This document shows, one piece after another, positions 63,313-64,000 of a stretch of DNA of 64,000 bases. The position numbers were made by a program, and so were the translations under genes. This stretch comes from Pseudomonas alcaligenes (GTDB lineage: Bacteria; Pseudomonadota; Gammaproteobacteria; Pseudomonadales; Pseudomonadaceae). The notes under the pieces were generated by a model that saw nothing but the letters and a program-made list of their open reading frames with translations, was not told the origin of the DNA and did not search any database. Location: contig NZ_CP154874.1 in assembly GCF_041729615.1 (NCBI RefSeq), positions 1,679,001 through 1,743,000 on the forward strand, written 5' to 3'. Every line of letters begins with the position of its first letter. Within the stretch, counting starts at the first letter, position 1.

Positions 63313-64000
63313 GCCTCTTCCGGCGGCAGGTCGAGCAGGCGCCGGGCCATCTGGTCTGCGGCGCGCACCAGGGCGTCGGTGATGCCCTGCTCCGCCGCCG
63401 AGTGGCCGGCGTCGCGGATGATCTGCAGCTCGCTGTTGGGCCAGGCCTGGTGCAGGGCCCAGGCATTGTCCAGCGGGCAGATCACGTCGTAGCGACCGTG
63501 CACGATGACGCCCGGCAGGTGGGCGATCTTCGGCATGTCGCGCAGCAGCTGGTCTTCCTCGAGGAAGGCGTTGTTGACGAAGTAGTGGCACTCGATGCGG
63601 GCGATCGACAGCGCGCGGTGCGGCTCGCTGAAACGGTCGACCACCTGCGGGTTGGGGCGCAGGGTGGCGGTGCGGCCTTCCCAGGTCGACCAGGCCTTGG
63701 CCGCGTGCATCTGGGCGATCTGGTCCGGGCCGGTGAGGCGCTTGTAGAAGGCCTGCACCAGGTCGCCGCGCTCCTCGGCGGGGATCGGCGCCACATAGTC
63801 TTCCCAGTAGTCGGGGAACAGGCGGCTGGCGCCTTCCTGGTAGAACCAGCTGATCTCCTGCGGCCGGCAGAGGAAGATGCCGCGCAGGATCAGGCCATGC
63901 ACGCGCTCGGGATGCTTCTGCGCGTAGGCCAGGGACAGGGTCGAGCCCCAGGAGCCGCCGAACAGCACCCACTTGTCGATACTCAGGTGCTCGCGGATGC
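63309..64000 (-). CDS. pip: Proline iminopeptidase (5' end outside the window)
   Basis: This alpha/beta hydrolase removes N-terminal proline. The frame is open to the window edge, so the start lies beyond 64000. Visible are the nucleophile motif '[16 protein letters not shown]', '[14 protein letters not shown]', the catalytic Asp in 'GRYDVICPL' and the His in '[12 protein letters not shown]'. It is coupled to dtd by a four-base overlap. Confidence 0.93.
   Translation of the reverse strand, partial: IREHLSIDKWVLFGGSWGSTLSLAYAQKHPERVHGLILRGIFLCRPQEISWFYQEGASRLFPDYWEDYVAPIPAEERGDLVQAFYKRLTGPDQIAQMHAAKAWSTWEGRTATLRPNPQVVDRFSEPHRALSIARIECHYFVNNAFLEEDQLLRDMPKIAHLPGVIVHGRYDVICPLDNAWALHQAWPNSELQIIRDAGHSAAEQGITDALVRAADQMARRLLDLPPEEA

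Overview
The window is a gene-dense, very GC-rich chromosomal segment from a gamma-proteobacterium of the Pseudomonas group. The evidence is close protein similarity and gene order: parE-parC, ispA-dxs, the rib/nusB/thiL/pgpA block, oprG, priA-argS-hslVU, a medium-chain-length PHA cluster (phaC1-phaZ-phaC2-phaD, phaF, phaI), ubiE-ubiJ-ubiB, hisI-hisE and tatABC. I see no rRNA, tRNA, insertion sequence, prophage or CRISPR array. The gene runs match three blocks that, from memory, lie apart in P. aeruginosa PAO1 (near PA4964-4967, PA4042-4067 and PA5046-5080), so the window looks like a rearranged but core region with a few lineage-specific inserts.

Region 1 (1-9.4 kb): topoisomerase IV (parE, cut by the window edge, and parC) flanks a secreted phytase-like esterase and an anchored retropepsin. 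A complete MCE/Mla-type lipid ABC transporter follows: permease with a fused STAS-like domain, ATPase, MCE protein and two tandem PqiC-like lipoproteins. Region 2 (9.4-17.8 kb): a TauE/SafE permease, then isoprenoid genes xseB-ispA and dxs, interrupted by a giant single-chain acyl-CoA carboxylase and an epoxide-hydrolase-like enzyme. Region 3 (17.8-29.6 kb): a cobalamin riboswitch controls btuB. Convergent to it lies a long minus-strand block for B12 binding (btuF), riboflavin synthesis (ribA, ribH, ribBA, ribE, ribD), nusB, thiL, pgpA and nrdR, with an FMN riboswitch ahead of ribE-ribBA.

Region 4 (29.7-36.7 kb): a YbaY-like lipoprotein, a methyltransferase, the CnoX-type chaperone and a thioesterase. 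Next is a zinc-related cassette (His-rich ZrgA-like protein, LolD/FtsX-type ABC pair, DUF3299 protein) behind a likely Zur box, then OprG behind a likely ANR box. Region 5 (36.7-48 kb): malic enzyme, an M48 protease lipoprotein, a nuclease, rpmE, priA, argS, a SPOR protein and hslVU behind a textbook heat-shock promoter. Region 6 (48-55.3 kb): the PHA storage cluster, with a sigma-54-type promoter before phaC1 and phasin genes running the other way. Region 7 (55.4-64 kb): ubiquinone genes, hisI-hisE, tatABC, rsmE, a UPF0158 protein, a TetR/DoxX divergent pair with two operator-like repeats, dtd and a truncated proline iminopeptidase gene.

Most genes are familiar. The stretches least explained by standard annotation are the ispA-dxs insert, the Zur-linked ABC cassette, the small leader ORF between the FMN riboswitch and ribE, and the structured control regions of hslV, phaC1, phaC2 and the TetR/DoxX pair.
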